A stretch of DNA of 64,000 bases from Scleromitrula shiraiana (GCA_028455995.1 JABELC010000012.1:930001-994000), one strand, 5' to 3'. Shown: positions 21,685-34,330, numbered from the stretch's first letter. Numbers and translations: made by a program. The notes: generated by a model not told the origin, from the sequence alone.

Positions 21685-23855
21685 TTAACGAGTAATATCA
21701 AAAGAAATAGCACCATTGACATTTTCCAATGTAACCCAGCTGCCATCCTCATCCCTATCAACCCCCTTTCTAGCCTTCAGCTCCTTATGACCCCAACCAT
21801 TGTTACGGCTAATGATCTTGACTCCTTCACCCTCAATTTCGATTCTTCCGGAAATAGTTTTTGCCTCAATATTCCCAATCCAAGAGCTAGGATAGTGGGT
21901 AGCTATTCTTGCAGAGGTAGTTTTGTGATGTGAATAAAATGTTCGCAATTTACTTTTGAATACCTCGGCATTATCGAAAGTAGATAATTCGGTAAGACCA
22001 GGAGGATATGAGTCTAATGATGGGAGGTAGCTTGTAGAGGGTAGCACAAATAATGGGTCTAGAAGTGTGATCTCAGTCGTTCCACTTTGAGATGAGGTTT
22101 TAAATTGATTGCTGGAATTGTCATCGTCGTCTGATGTGGCAGGTATGACTGGTTTGATGTCTAACTCGATACGACCAGATGCGGTTTCAAAATCTCCTGA
22201 AGATCCAACATAGAAGTCGCCAGAAATGGCACCAATCTTAGATGCTGCTCGAGTAATATATTCTCGTGGATAGGTGGCTCTAGGGATCGTGATCGGTGAC
22301 CGTACTTCAATCATACCTGATGCAGTTTCAATATCTAATGTGGCAGGCGCAGGAGCTGATTCGAGAACGGGCTCGGGGTAAACATTGACGCCGATTCTTC
22401 CAGATGTAGAAGATAGCTTGAGGAGATCATATAGTGGGTAGTGGCCTTCTATCCTACCAGAAACAGTTTCGATAGTAATGCGGCGAGAATCAAATCGAGA
22501 GTGGCCCCTCGATTGTATATCATGCTCTGAGATCGGAGACAACTCTTTGCCTGAGTCATTCGCAAAGCTAATATGACCGGATACCGTTTTTAATTTGGCA
22601 TCTTGGGATACATTAATTTGAACATTGTCATCCGATCGAATTGAAAGAGTGACTAAATCGAAGAAGACGTGTGACAGTTCCATGTCTTCCGGTAACCAAG
22701 CAATAATTTCAAGAGAGATGCAGGCTTCGCGTCGGTTTCTCAAATTGGCATATAAGGGTGTGCTGACATTGAGTGTTCCGGTATCCGCGTCCCACGACTT
22801 AATAACTACTAGCTCTGGGTCACTGACCTTGATATCAAGTGTAAAGTGAGCTTTTTTGCCTTGGTGTGAGTCTTTGGCTAACTTTCTAATTCGAACTTCG
22901 CCAACAGTATGCACATTTTGCCTGTTATGAGAATGTTCTTTGTGATAGAATTCTTGCAATACAACTAATCCGGCGGATGATGAAATATCATAAGTCGATT
23001 GCTGTGTACTAGATATGTATCGGCAATATTGGTCTCCGCCATGAATAGGACTTCCATATGGAGGCATCCTTTCTCCTGAATGCCAATTCTTCATTTATCC
23101 ATTAGCTTCAATCGTTGTTATAGTACCTCATAATGACAGCATGATTCGCAAAAAGAATAAGATCTCAGATTAGAAAAACAAAGATTTATGTATTATTAAA
23201 AAAAGGCAACTGCAATAAATTTTATACTTACAAATATGCCCCCAAAGGTTGTCCCAAACACAGCAGCCAAGATAGCAAATATAAGACCCAAAGCAAGAAG
23301 ATGTTTGATGATAGTTCGTCGATGTGGAGGTTCTTTTGGTATCCTTTGCCAGAGTGGAGTTCTTTCGCTAGGAAATGAATTATCAACTGAACCACCCATA
23401 TTCTGTGGTAATCTTCCTGAGCCTTCTTCGAGTCTATCGTTCAAGAAAGTGTTATGACTGCTTGCGGATTGTTCGGGGTGCGCCAGAACTGGGGAAGCCT
23501 GTATCGAAGCTATATATGCAGGTGGGGGTTGATCCGACATGGGATGAAAGTAAGAGGATGCGTCATCCGTCCTTCGATATAACGACGCAGATGGCTGGGA
23601 AGAGAAAATTTGATCTCTAGTTGTGTGATCTGACGTATCTGTTTGATGCATGCTTTCATCCGGGTGATCCTTGGTCTCTTGAGTATTCATGTTGGGCTTA
23701 TGTCCTTTTGTATCTCCGCTTTGTTCGACCGTGGGATCCAAAATCATACCACGAGGAACCTGATTTTGATTGAAATAACCATCTGTCGGACTGAGTTCAT
23801 CACTGAATGACTCGCAGTCTGAGCCTTCGTGGTCGTCGCTAAATGGCGGCGGCAT
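21685..23855 (-). CDS. Membrane-anchored protein with DUF4097/adhesin-like SGxI repeats
   Basis: Exons 23232-23855 and 21685-23088 (143-nt intron) give 675 residues. The first about 180 residues are polar and Pro/Ser-rich, then comes one transmembrane helix (IIKHLLALGLIFAILAAVFG, about 181-200) followed by a long outer domain. That domain repeats a short strand motif: TVSGHISF, TVSGRIEG, STSGRIGV, TASGMIEV, AISGDFYV, TASGRIEL, SGTTEITL and TISGRIEI. Such spaced SGxI strands are the hallmark of DUF4097-type (putative adhesin) beta-helix or beta-sandwich folds. With no signal peptide and basic RRTIIKH before the helix, a type II orientation (C-terminal domain outside) is likely. The reading frame is intact. 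Ligand and function are unknown; a surface adhesion or sensing role is inference. Confidence 0.8.
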
Positions 23856-25816
23856 ATTTCATAAAGATAAGGAGGGGGGGGAGGAGGGGGGTATGTCAAT
23901 GACAGGTAGAGTCAATTTAAAGAATCACAACAGAAGATAGAGAAAATGTCGTGAGTTGTCGTCGTATCAAGGTGCGTAAGCATTAGAAGAACGTATGAAT
24001 CTTGGAATAGGATGTAGTCATTTGATAGGAAACAGCAAAGATAAACAATTTTCATACACGGACCAAGAAACGTACATCCAATGATCAGAGTTTTCTCTTA
24101 TTGACCAACGCGTCTACAGAACCTGCAGTTCTATGGACCTACGTAAGTAAGTACCAAGTGGAGAATAAAATCGAATCAAAAGATTTATATCTGAGTAACT
24201 AATTTTGTCGGAAATACAAACAAAAACGATGATATTAGCTTTTCTTCTCAACTTAACCAGATTTTCACATGTTGACGTGCTTGCTAGGGTGGTGTCAGCT
24301 TATTGTAGGTTATCACCTTAAAAAGGAAAGGTTAAGATAAGGAAGATGCGGGGTTCATGATTTATAATAACTGAGTCAGCAACTAATAAGTCAGCAAGTG
24401 AGCAAGCAGCAAATAAATATTATCGCCAACATCCGCAGATCCGCCAGCATTTCATCAAATCTTTTATCCATCACCACCCACCAGAAAAAGAAAATCGTCA
24501 ATATGGAATGTAAAGTCGTCTTCAATTATAAGTGCGATTAAAGTAGAGTATGAAATCATCGCCTCCCAACATTATCAGTCCATAACAGCCGGTTGGTTAT
24601 CCATTGAATGGATTTTTTTCAGAACAAATGTACCATCCCACTCTAGGGACTTACAGTGATGCGATGATGGCCGCACTTTTATGATTCCCCGAATTTCTTT
24701 AACGTGGCATCTACTTAACTCTGGGTACACCTTATTTACTACTATTAAACCTAACTCGGATCGAAAAGACAAGTTTAATATACTCAGTATCTTGTGGGCA
24801 GACGAAGTTCTGTGCTACCTTCTTCAGACTTTCGAAGATATCTCAAGTATTCTACATCCAGTGATATTTATACTTACTATCACGGACAATCAATCAAGCT
24901 TATACTTTCCATCTTATTCCTCTATTTGCTCACTTCACTCTTCTATTCAAAGCTGCATTATTCCCTCCAAATCGTTATCGTTACCCTCTATTCCAAGCGA
25001 CGTTAAAAATATTATGGTTTTATATGTTGGTCTTGGCATCATATACAATTCACAAGTCTAGGGCATCTATGGAGACCTAGTATGTTATGGATTTTTACGT
25101 GTACGACTCTAAATTAATATAAGCTTTGAATTTTGTACAAGGTACTATTTTCTTCGTCCACTAGACCATGTGCCAGTTGCACGATTGTGGAGATGAAAGA
25201 ACTTGACCTTTGAGGCTTGTATGATCCTCCTGTGTTGATCTCGAATTTTGCCATTGTGAGTGAGTACCTTGGGCTAAGTTTGAAAAATAAACTATACTGG
25301 ATGGGGTACATACTCCAGATTGTGATAAGGAAACGAAAAAAAAGCTCCAGCATCACTCTCCCATGTAGCAGGTTACGAGGACCTTGCCTTGTGGACCACC
25401 ACTTACGGGTGTCATTACATAAGTAAGGTATTGGAGTAGGATCCCACCACATGAGTAAGCTTAATCTTATTTCCAAAAAGGTTGGTTCTGACTTCAATAT
25501 ATTAGCAATCATACAAGGGTATCTAGAATTTTTTATGTTGATTGGTTACTTCGTCTTCTGGCTCTCAGCCCTGCATCACCTTATCCTAAACTTATGCATC
25601 TGTATGACTACGCAGGGAATCCGTTATGTCACACTATGCCTCTTGACCCTGACAAAGCCCTGCAAGATACATCAGCCGCAATGAAGGGGTTTATAATAAC
25701 TATGAGCCTCATTTCTACGTTTCTTTTTCTCATTGCATATAAGGAAAGAGGAAAACAAAAAAAGCACGAGGTGGATGTCATTCTTTTGATCAACCACTTC
25801 ATTGCACGATACCAAG
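23856..25816. other. Divergent intergenic region, about 2 kb, no gene seen
   Basis: Lies between divergently transcribed genes for the SGxI-repeat protein and the S41 peptidase, so it holds both promoters. A poly-G/GA run sits just before the minus-strand start (23870-23892). The open frames of 60-130 codons here are not protein-like and I reject them. Confidence 0.55.
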
Positions 25817-28711
25817 ATGCGTTCTTTTAGTTTCTTTAGACTGCTGCTATCATACACTATTAGAGAGGTGATCGCAAGCCCTACCCCATCGCCAACTCTG
25901 ATATTGAGCTCTCGGGCTTCGGCATCAACAGCATGTGGAGCTATCGTCAATAATCAAGGTATTGACATCGTTCAAGACCCTCAGAATAGAGCGCTGATTC
26001 AGAAACACAGATACGACGATATTCAACGCAAGCTTTGCGTTCGAGTGCCTGACAAGTGTCCCCTTCAATGCAGCTGTCGCCACTCGTTTTCTGCAATACT
26101 ATAATGATACTCTGCAATTTCAGTCGACATTAACATACTTAAAGAATCCACCAGCAAGTTATCAGCAACCAGGCGTAGATTTAATTGCAGGTTTAAATCA
26201 GCTTCAAGGAGCGATAAACGAAGGTCTCTTTGCAAACCAATACGAGTTTGAAGCTGCTTTACAGACTCTCCTGTATGCAACTCATGATGGACATGTCGAT
26301 CTTTTGGCAGGAGTTCTTTCTGCATTCAGTTTCGCAAGCCCGCGAGATATTGTATCACTCTCCCTTGATGGGCAGGAAGTCCCAAAGGTTTATCTGGCAG
26401 ATGACTTGTTTGAAAGTAATTATTTTACAACATTCCAGCCGTCTGCCATAGCTTCTATCAATGGCAGAGATGCTGCCACTTATCTTCTAGACTTCGCGTC
26501 CTTAAATTCACATGGAACTCTTGAGGCAAATTCGGATTGGAATCAGTTGATGCTTAGCGCTGCTCAAGATATCCAAGGATATTTCAACGTATTCAGTGGT
26601 GGGGCGACCTTCTACCCGGGTGATAGTATCAGCTTTATACTCGAAAATGGGACGAACATAACCGAGAGTTTCCTTGCAACCTATGACAGTCCTGGCCCAA
26701 CTGGACCCCTTCAAACAGGTGGTGACTTTTACAATTTCTTTGTCCTGGGGTTCTATCCAGCTTCATATGATCCAGACGAAGATGACGGTTCAAATAGCTC
26801 GACAGCAGATACTTCTTCAGACGACTCTACTGATTATGAGTTAGATGATCCAACGGATCTGCTTCCAGACAACCCAGCAGATGATTCGTTAGATGATTCG
26901 ACAAATTCGTCGGCACTCATTGGATGGGACAATCTTGCTTATCCTACAGTTCCAGACGTTGCTCAACCAGACCTAGATTCATTTGGAGATGGATATGTCT
27001 CTGGTAAGTCTTGTAATGATACCAAGTTGCTTCCCTGTTTCTAATAATTTCATAGGTTACTTTCTCAATGATTCTTCTATCTCGGTGCTCAGTATCCCCA
27101 GTTTTGATGTTAGTGACGATTCTGTTGCTACTTTCCAGCAAACTATAACTCAATTCATTAATCAAACACAAGCTGCCGGTCTCAAGAATATCGTAATAGA
27201 TGTTCAACAAAACTATGGTGGCCAATCATTACTAGCTATTGATACCTTTAAGCAATTTTTCCCAAACATCGACCCTTTTCGTGGATCTCGCATGCGGGCG
27301 CATGCTTCTGCGAATATAATGGGTGAAACCTTAACGGATTTCTGGGACGGTTTGAACGACAGTGATGAGACAAAGTATTCACTTACTGCGGATGAATGGG
27401 CCATCACAGACAGGATCAATGCAGACACGGGCCGAAACTTCACGAGTTGGGCAGAATTCTTCGGACCTCAATTACATGATGGTGACAATTATACCCTTGT
27501 TGTAAGCTTACATCCTTTCCGTTTCATTAACCGTCTGACAAACATTGATAGCAACGTTACAACATCTCAAGTGCCGTATTTGATGCTGCAGGTGTTGGCC
27601 TAGATGTCGATGACACTCCATTTGCAGTCTATGGTACTGATGCAAATCCTGCGCCTGCCAATGCAGTTCCTCCTTTTGCAGCCGAGGATATTGTAATCGT
27701 AAGTAATCTATTCAACTGAGGTAAACGATCTCTTCTAACTCATATCTATTGCAGCTCTCTGATGGTATATGTCACTCATCTTGTGCTCTTTTGATCGAAA
27801 TGTTTCGCCACGAGGCAGGTGTAAAAGTTGTTGCTGTTGGTGGGACAACATCAACAGGCCCCATGCAAGCCCCGGCTGGATCTAGAGGAGCCCTCGACTA
27901 TTCTACTGACACGCTTGACGCCAATATCGACTTCACGCAAAAGTTGCTTCAAGAAAAGAACTCACCTGACGCTACATTCCTACCCAATCGAACCACTCAA
28001 CTTAGTATGTTTGTGTATTATGCAGATATCAACCTTCGCGATCAGGTACGCAAAGGCGAAACTGTTCCCTTACAGTTTGCCTACGAAGCAGCTGATTGCC
28101 GCATCTATTATACTCCACAAACCGTCTACAACTACACAAATCTCTGGCAATACGCCGCAGATGCCATCTGGAAGAATTCTAAGTTATGTGTAAAGGACTC
28201 GACTGGCTATTCTCCTACCAGCAGCAACACAACTGAATTCGTTGGACCACCAGCAGGATCGCCAGGAAAGCTGATGAATCTCACCAATTATCTATCCAGC
28301 CTTACAACTTCCCCAATCGCAAATTACATCTTACAAGGACTCAGTGCCGGACTTCCCGCTGTCGATAACTCCCTCTCTCGAAACTCCGCCGTACCCAAGA
28401 AAGTCGTTAAATGCACCACAGACGCCAATTGCAAGAGCGGACAGCTCTGCGTTCCTGTGACTGCATGCAAGGGCAATAGCACTGTCGCTCCACCCTCAAA
28501 ACAATGCGTAAATACTTGTCCCCAACTGGGCAAACCATGTACGGGTACAAAAACCACATGTTCCGCTGCAAAAAGTATCGGCAACGTGAAAGTGGGCCAC
28601 AAGGATCAGAATAAGCGTTTTTGTCCACCGGCTGGAAGCAATAAAGTTTGTGGTCTTAAATCCAAGCTTACGACCACGGACACTAATAATTGTGCTGATT
28701 GCACAAAATAA
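25817..28711 (+). CDS. Secreted S41-family (tail-specific/CPAF-type) serine peptidase
   Basis: Exons 25817-25958, 26011-27003, 27056-27501, 27552-27698 and 27755-28711 total 2685 nt, 894 residues, all in phase. A signal-peptide-like start (MRSFSFFRLLLSYTIREVIA) is followed by the family's N-terminal region (SFAFECLTSVPFNAAVATRF). The S41 core has the VIDVQQNYGGQ strand and the nucleophile segment SDGICHSSCALLIEMF, where intact fungal members read C-x-S-x-C. Two additions stand out. One is an acidic Asp/Ser linker at about residues 299-340 (DPDEDDGSNSSTADTSSDDS). The other is a Cys-rich tail of about 110 residues (KCTTDANCKSGQLC ... NNCADCTK) with at least 14 Cys. Probably secreted. Substrate unknown. 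Start chosen as the ATG directly before the hydrophobic segment. Confidence 0.88.
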
Positions 28712-29465
28712 TTGATGAATTCATGGGATAATAATATCGGAGTTTGAATATAGGGAACAGAAAGCATATGGGATGGTTCCCTCATAGTATCATGTTGCAT
28801 GGATGCGTATATAGGTTTTTTTTTTGCTGTAGAAAATTGTATGCGTATTAGTAGTTCTTACCATGAAGGTCATATCAAAATAGCATAGCGAACGGTTGGG
28901 AAAACTTGATAGATTTCTTCTAGGATCTTAGTATATTAGATTATAACATAATAACTATAAAATAACTGAAGCTTATGGTTTATGGCGAGCTAATCCATTT
29001 TCTAATGTCTCTCCAGAATCCTATTATCCAAATGTATCTCAAAGTATTCTCTTGATTTGAATATGTGTCTAGATGATGTTGAAATATCTTCAGCTAATTC
29101 AATCTTGAATATTTGTTCCATAAATATTTATGTAACTTAAAACAATAAGTGTCTGTATCTTGAACAGATATTTAACAAAGCAACAGCTCGACGGAAAAAT
29201 CGCAGAAAGTGTTAAACGTGAGGGTTCTCAGACACCGAGTATGTTGGACGAACGATAAGCTAGGTGCTGCATTGCATTTTGTGAGGTTAGGGTAGCACCC
29301 ATGTAACTCAGCCCAATTCGCCCCCACCCCTCTCTCTGACTATATATAGTAGCATAAGAACCTACAAATTGAGGATCAGGCATTTAAGATGCATAAGCTT
29401 AAATACTTCCTCATATATTCTTCTACAAGCTAGCCTCATTCTTCACCCAATCCAAAAACTTAATC
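28712..29465. other. Spacer upstream of the HET gene
   Basis: AT-rich, no coding frame. A pyrimidine-rich stretch and a TATATATAG box (about 29341-29349) lie 120 bp before the HET start and may be its core promoter. Confidence 0.5.
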
Positions 29466-31538
29466 ATGGCCACCAACAAATTATATCCCCATTCCCTCGA
29501 CAATCAATTCATTCGACTTTTAAGACTCGAATCTGGCCCTCAAGAACAACCAATTTGTTGCACTCTCGTAACCGTTCCCCTTACCAACCTCCCACCATAT
29601 TCATGTCTTTCCTACACCTGGAACGACCCCCTTTACTACGGAATAAGTGCTCCAGAAGACATCCCCGCCACACCAGATGATGGCAAACCCAAGCACCCAA
29701 TCCTCTGCAACTCCCATCCAGTCAATGTGACCACCAGTCTGCATACCATCCTTTTGGAATTTAGTAAGAACTCCTTTGCGCGCGAACCTCTACTCTGGAT
29801 CGATGGAGTATGTATCAATCAATCCGATACTACCGAAAGGAGTATTCAAGTCTCTCTCATGGAAACTATCTATTCATCATGCCAAAACGTGATCATCTGG
29901 CTGGGTCCCCAAGATTTTAGTTCTCCACACGCAATCGAAGTAATCTCAATCTTATCTACAATTCCCCCATCTAAGTATGCAAATGTGCAAATCTCGGATG
30001 TGGAGAATCAGGATGTATATGAGAAGTTGGGTATTGAGGAAATAGTAAGTTGGAAGTGGCTTGAGTATGCGGGGTTTTTGCAAAGGACTTGGTTTCGACG
30101 AATTTGGGTCGTGCAGGAGGCGTTCTTGCCAAAGGAGATTAGGGTTATCTGTGGGAGTAATGTGATTGAATGGGAGAATATTGTGAAGTGCTCAAGGATT
30201 TTGGGTGAAACTGGGCTAGGTGTTACTTTGATGAAATTACTGATTGATTCGGTGCCGGATATGGAGACGGAGACAATGCATGTTAATAATACTATTAACA
30301 ATCAATCGATCTTCCAGTCGATGAGAGAGATATTGGCGAAGGGAAAAGAAGAGCTCGGTAGAAAATTGGGATTGGAGAAATTATTGTATTATTCGAGGTT
30401 TTTTGAGGCAAAGAATGCTAAGGATAAGATATATGCTATACATGGAGTGTGGACAAAAGGAGGAAAGATTATCCCGAAAGAGATGATGCCAAACTATGAG
30501 CTGGAGGTAGAGAAAGTATATACGAGAGCAGGTTGGGAGATAATACTGGAGACGGGTGATCTCAACATTCTTTCTCAAGTTGAAGATGGTACGTTGGTGA
30601 AGAAAGATTCGGTTCGAGCTCAGAAGAAACTACCTTCTTGGATTCCGGATTTTAGCTCATCATATAATCCGCAACCATTAGCTGGAAATCCTCGACCAAA
30701 GCCAAACTTAGAGAGATGGAATGCTGGTAATGGTCTAAATTTCGTAGTACCACAATTACCACCACCAGAGCAGCAGCATCTTCTTCCCATTTCCGGCTAC
30801 AAAGTTGATACAATTTGTGAATTTGCTGCAACGTACGGCGAGATAATGGGCGACAAATTTCAAATTGCCAGCATCCTAAAGTTGCTAGCCAATTATCCCA
30901 ACAAATTATATCCAGCTAGCAACGCAGAGTCATACTTCGAAGCATTTTGGCGTACCTGTGTCAAAGATACGTTTCGGAAACTTCCCGCGACCCAAGAGGC
31001 ACGACGATTCCTTCAATATTTTGTTACTGTGCGAGTCGCCGAACTTCGCAATGCATATAATTACTCACTTGAGGAAAAAGATTCAGATTTAGGTTATCTC
31101 CAAGCGCTATACAATGAAACGAGAGGTCTGATCGACTCTTTGTCAAAGCACGACTTGAACAAAGAATTGGTTCCGAGCTGGGAAGTCTTAGAGCATTTGA
31201 CTGAGATCTCGGAAGAAGATTTGGAGGTCCCAGAGAAAGTGGCGTTGGATAATAATTATGAGGATATATCTGAGGCATTCAGAGTGGCATATTCGGGTAG
31301 AAGGCTGTTTAGAACCGACAATGGATATTTGGGAATCGCTGCTCAGGGGTTGGAGATAGGAGATGAGGTGTGGATTGTTGCGGGAGCAAAAGTACCGATG
31401 ATTTTAAGAAGAGGCGGCCTGAAAGATGTAAAACATGACAATTGGAGGCTAATTGGTGAAGCGTATGTTCATGGGGTCATGAATAGTGATGTTGCAGATA
31501 GGAAGGATGTGGATACCGAGAGTATTTACCTGTATTAA
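29466..31538 (+). CDS. HET-domain (heterokaryon incompatibility) protein
   Basis: Single exon, 690 residues. The HET domain starts near residue 15 and shows its three conserved blocks: YSCLSYTWNDP (about 45-55), EPLLWIDGVCINQSDTTERS (about 107-126) and VIIWLGPQD (about 142-150), then FLQRTWFRRIWVVQEAF further on. The C-terminal half is helical and ends with the segment FRTDNGYLGIAAQGLEIGDE, commonly found at the end of HET proteins (a small beta-rich tail). HET domains are TIR-like and trigger cell death when different alleles meet. This protein is a HET-plus-tail type without NACHT, WD or ankyrin repeats. The 3' end is only 136 bp from the convergent COG6 gene. Whether it works in incompatibility in this species is unknown. 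Confidence 0.93.
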   Translation: MATNKLYPHSLDNQFIRLLRLESGPQEQPICCTLVTVPLTNLPPYSCLSYTWNDPLYYGISAPEDIPATPDDGKPKHPILCNSHPVNVTTSLHTILLEFSKNSFAREPLLWIDGVCINQSDTTERSIQVSLMETIYSSCQNVIIWLGPQDFSSPHAIEVISILSTIPPSKYANVQISDVENQDVYEKLGIEEIVSWKWLEYAGFLQRTWFRRIWVVQEAFLPKEIRVICGSNVIEWENIVKCSRILGETGLGVTLMKLLIDSVPDMETETMHVNNTINNQSIFQSMREILAKGKEELGRKLGLEKLLYYSRFFEAKNAKDKIYAIHGVWTKGGKIIPKEMMPNYELEVEKVYTRAGWEIILETGDLNILSQVEDGTLVKKDSVRAQKKLPSWIPDFSSSYNPQPLAGNPRPKPNLERWNAGNGLNFVVPQLPPPEQQHLLPISGYKVDTICEFAATYGEIMGDKFQIASILKLLANYPNKLYPASNAESYFEAFWRTCVKDTFRKLPATQEARRFLQYFVTVRVAELRNAYNYSLEEKDSDLGYLQALYNETRGLIDSLSKHDLNKELVPSWEVLEHLTEISEEDLEVPEKVALDNNYEDISEAFRVAYSGRRLFRTDNGYLGIAAQGLEIGDEVWIVAGAKVPMILRRGGLKDVKHDNWRLIGEAYVHGVMNSDVADRKDVDTESIYLY

Positions 31539-31674
31539 GAAAGCAATCGTACAAGGTAGAAAACATAGAAGTGTAGAATATATATATATCGGCTCATATA
31601 TCGATGCTTAGATCTTAAGTAGGTATTCTAGAGACGGTGAATCTACGAAGCAATCATTTCAGAAAAAGTCTCAA

Positions 31675-33808
31675 CTAAGAAAGCAATACTCTGATTTCAC
31701 CACTAGTTCTTGGAAACAATGCCCTCAAAGGTTCTGCATCACTATCGGCATCCAGCAGTTCATCAGCAGCGATGAGCTTTTCTTCCACTTTTTCGAAGTC
31801 ATCACAGAACCTTTCTGCCGCCTCCTCAGTGATCTGTCTGACAAGAGTTGCGTTCTGAAGATGCTTTAAGTTCTCCATGGCATCCATTAATGCTGATGGA
31901 AGAAATCCATCCAATGTCTGACTTGCTTGTATTAATGCCTCTGGCTTAAATGGCTCAAGAGATCTTATGGTAAGGAGATCTTCTCTGGTATCTGACAACA
32001 GAGCCAGGGCTTGAAGTAGTGGCTGTAACGCGGAGCTGTTGCAGAAGAAAGAATGTTGATGTTCAATGAGTCCTGATGCATGCTCCGTTATCGTGTCTTT
32101 GATCTCGTCAACACGAGTAGCTGTAAAATCGAATGGAGCTAATGTATTGCGAGCCGATAGCAAGCAATTTATAGAAAAGATTGTGCTTGAGGGAGCCGCG
32201 AGACTTTTTGCAATATTCTCGCTTCCTTTCATGAATGGGTCATACGCCTCTGTGAGAATAGGCTCGAAGTCTGATTCTCGAGTGCTTGGAGATGTGAACG
32301 AGGCTTCGTAAGTCTTCATAATAGCTGTCAATTGTTTGAGCCCTTCTTGGAGGAAATCAGGGGGACCGAGATCTTTCGGGGTGATTTGTGTGTCAGCTTG
32401 TACACTGGTAACATGATCACGCATGAGGGCTCGAAATTGCCTCAATGCAGAGTCCTCCAAGGTTGAGAAAGAATCAAGAAGAACAGAATCGTCTCCCAGC
32501 AGTTTAGAAAATGTAGCACGGTAGAAATTCAGAAGATTGGCAATTTTATATGCCATGATCGTTTCTTCGTGACTTTGAATTACTTGGCCTATTCTTTGAC
32601 GGAGAACTCTTGCAACACCTGCAACGTCTCGATCTACTAATTCATTGAGTGCTTTCATACCATCGAAATGAATAGTACCATTCTCATCATCAGATATGCG
32701 ATTCCAAGGTTCGCTTTCAAGACCAGCTTGAATGCCTTTAGCGAGCTCATCACCGTCTGAGATGAACAGCGCTTCTAAAGCTTCTCTTTCGCTCACTGTG
32801 GCCGAATGGGTCCAGGCCAGCATATCTCCGACGTAGCGAAGTGGATCGTGAGCGGCCAACTCAATTGGTTTTATCGAAGAATCTTCTTCGCCACCTATAG
32901 TAGTACCGGTGAGTGCCGTATAAAATGCGTCAGATAGAATATTTTCTCGTGCTTCAGCAAAGAAGTCAAGGCAACTTTGAAACAGCGAGGGTCTTTCGGC
33001 CAGAACTCTCAAGGCCCTTCGAATCGAAGAACTGATTTGTGGGTTTTCTAGATTGAGGGACTTAAACTCTTTTTGAATCCATCTATAAAGTTTTTGAAAT
33101 GCACCATTAAGGTTCTTAGAGACCTGTTCCATAATTTCAAGCCCCAATCGTTGATTCTCTGTGCCAAGTAGAATCTCACAATCGTTTTGAATCTTCTTTG
33201 CTCTAGTAAGGATAGAGAAGAACCTGTCATTCACAGGTTCTGCAGTGGAAGTAAGCATTGCAATATCTTCATCTGACATGACAAAATGTGAGTTAAATGC
33301 ATTCAAAAGTTCTTGCTTTGCCTCAACTTGATTCTTTTGGCCCATAAGCTCAGAAGCCTCTTCCAAAGCCGGTGCTGTCTCTTGATGAGAAGCAGAGATA
33401 TGCCGTTTCATCTCCTCACATCCTTGATTGAGGGTAGCAATCGTTAAACCAATTCTTTTGAGTTGCTAACTGATGTGAGAAGTATATTCAGAAAGAGATA
33501 TAGTGGAGCAGCACACGTACCTCTGCAACATGACCAAATTCGCGAATTATATCGCCATTACTTTCAATAACCTCCTTTTGAACATCCAATCTCAACTGTC
33601 GCCTTGTCTCCGGGGTATTTTGCAAACCACGTTTATCCAACAAGGCTAAGGCATCTCTGATATCAGAATCCGCATAAGATGCAGAGAGGACACTCGTGAT
33701 TTTTGAGGATAATGGATTGGTTCTAGATGCTTGAGGACTACCTGGAGGATCAATTCCTTCCCCTAATCCAGAGTATGATTGTTTTCGAGTAAAATAATCT
33801 GTCGCCAT
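31675..33808 (-). CDS. COG6: Conserved oligomeric Golgi complex subunit 6
   Basis: Exons 33521-33808 and 31675-33465 (55-nt intron, junction VAEQLKRIGL) give 692 residues, normal for Cog6. It is the lobe-B COG subunit that helps tether retrograde vesicles within the Golgi. Recognised by the N-terminal helical region (TPETRRQLRLDVQKEVIESN), and by LFQSCLDFFAEARENILSDA with DPLRYVGDMLAWTHSATVSE, the strongly conserved COG6 core. I chose the Met of MATDYFTRKQ; an in-frame Met seven codons earlier (33829) is possible. Peripheral Golgi membrane protein with no membrane helices. Divergent from ATG9, sharing about 520 bp of upstream DNA. Confidence 0.93.
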
Positions 33809-34330
33809 AATAGCGTGGTACGTGATCATAAAATTAATCTTTCAATATAAATTTATAATGAAATTCTGAACGCCTACAGCCTATGAACACATAAACACAA
33901 GGAAGGCTTTTCGTTGTGATGCTCAGCCATGTGGCTACCAGATACACTAACCGCTTTCCGGCTGATAAGAAGGCGGTAATAAGCGGCATAATGGAGCTCA
34001 TATCTAGGCTGGTTGGGTCATTTATGGTCATTCACCTACTATCTCGTGCACTTCATACTCTATGACCTTTGACAACTTATCGACTATTTCCTACTGATAG
34101 GGAAATGTATTGACTACATGATCGGATCTTCTCGGCCATGTATTATTTCTCATATGGTACTACAATTTCTTGCAGATACATTCATGATCGTTTGACCGTT
34201 TCCAGCTTACATCGACCTGAGCGATAGTTTATTGCGATCTTTGAAAACTTCGGTCTCTTCTGTCATTAACTTATATCGTGCCGAGCATACCATAACCATC
34301 TCTAACAAAGACTGAAGAAACTTTCTCACT
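33809..34330. promoter_or_regulatory. Shared divergent promoter of COG6 and ATG9
   Basis: A 522-bp spacer between the two start codons with no coding frame. I see no certain binding motif; the role follows from the divergent layout only. Confidence 0.5.

Noticed and set aside
24681..25061. Plus-strand open frame of 126 codons
   Set aside because: No domain or composition typical of proteins and not extendable by in-phase introns.
25114..25512. Minus-strand open frame of 132 codons upstream of the S41 peptidase
   Set aside because: Composition is AT-driven (many Leu, Ile, Ser, Tyr) with no motif, no splice partners and no adjoining coding signal; it lies in a divergent promoter region.
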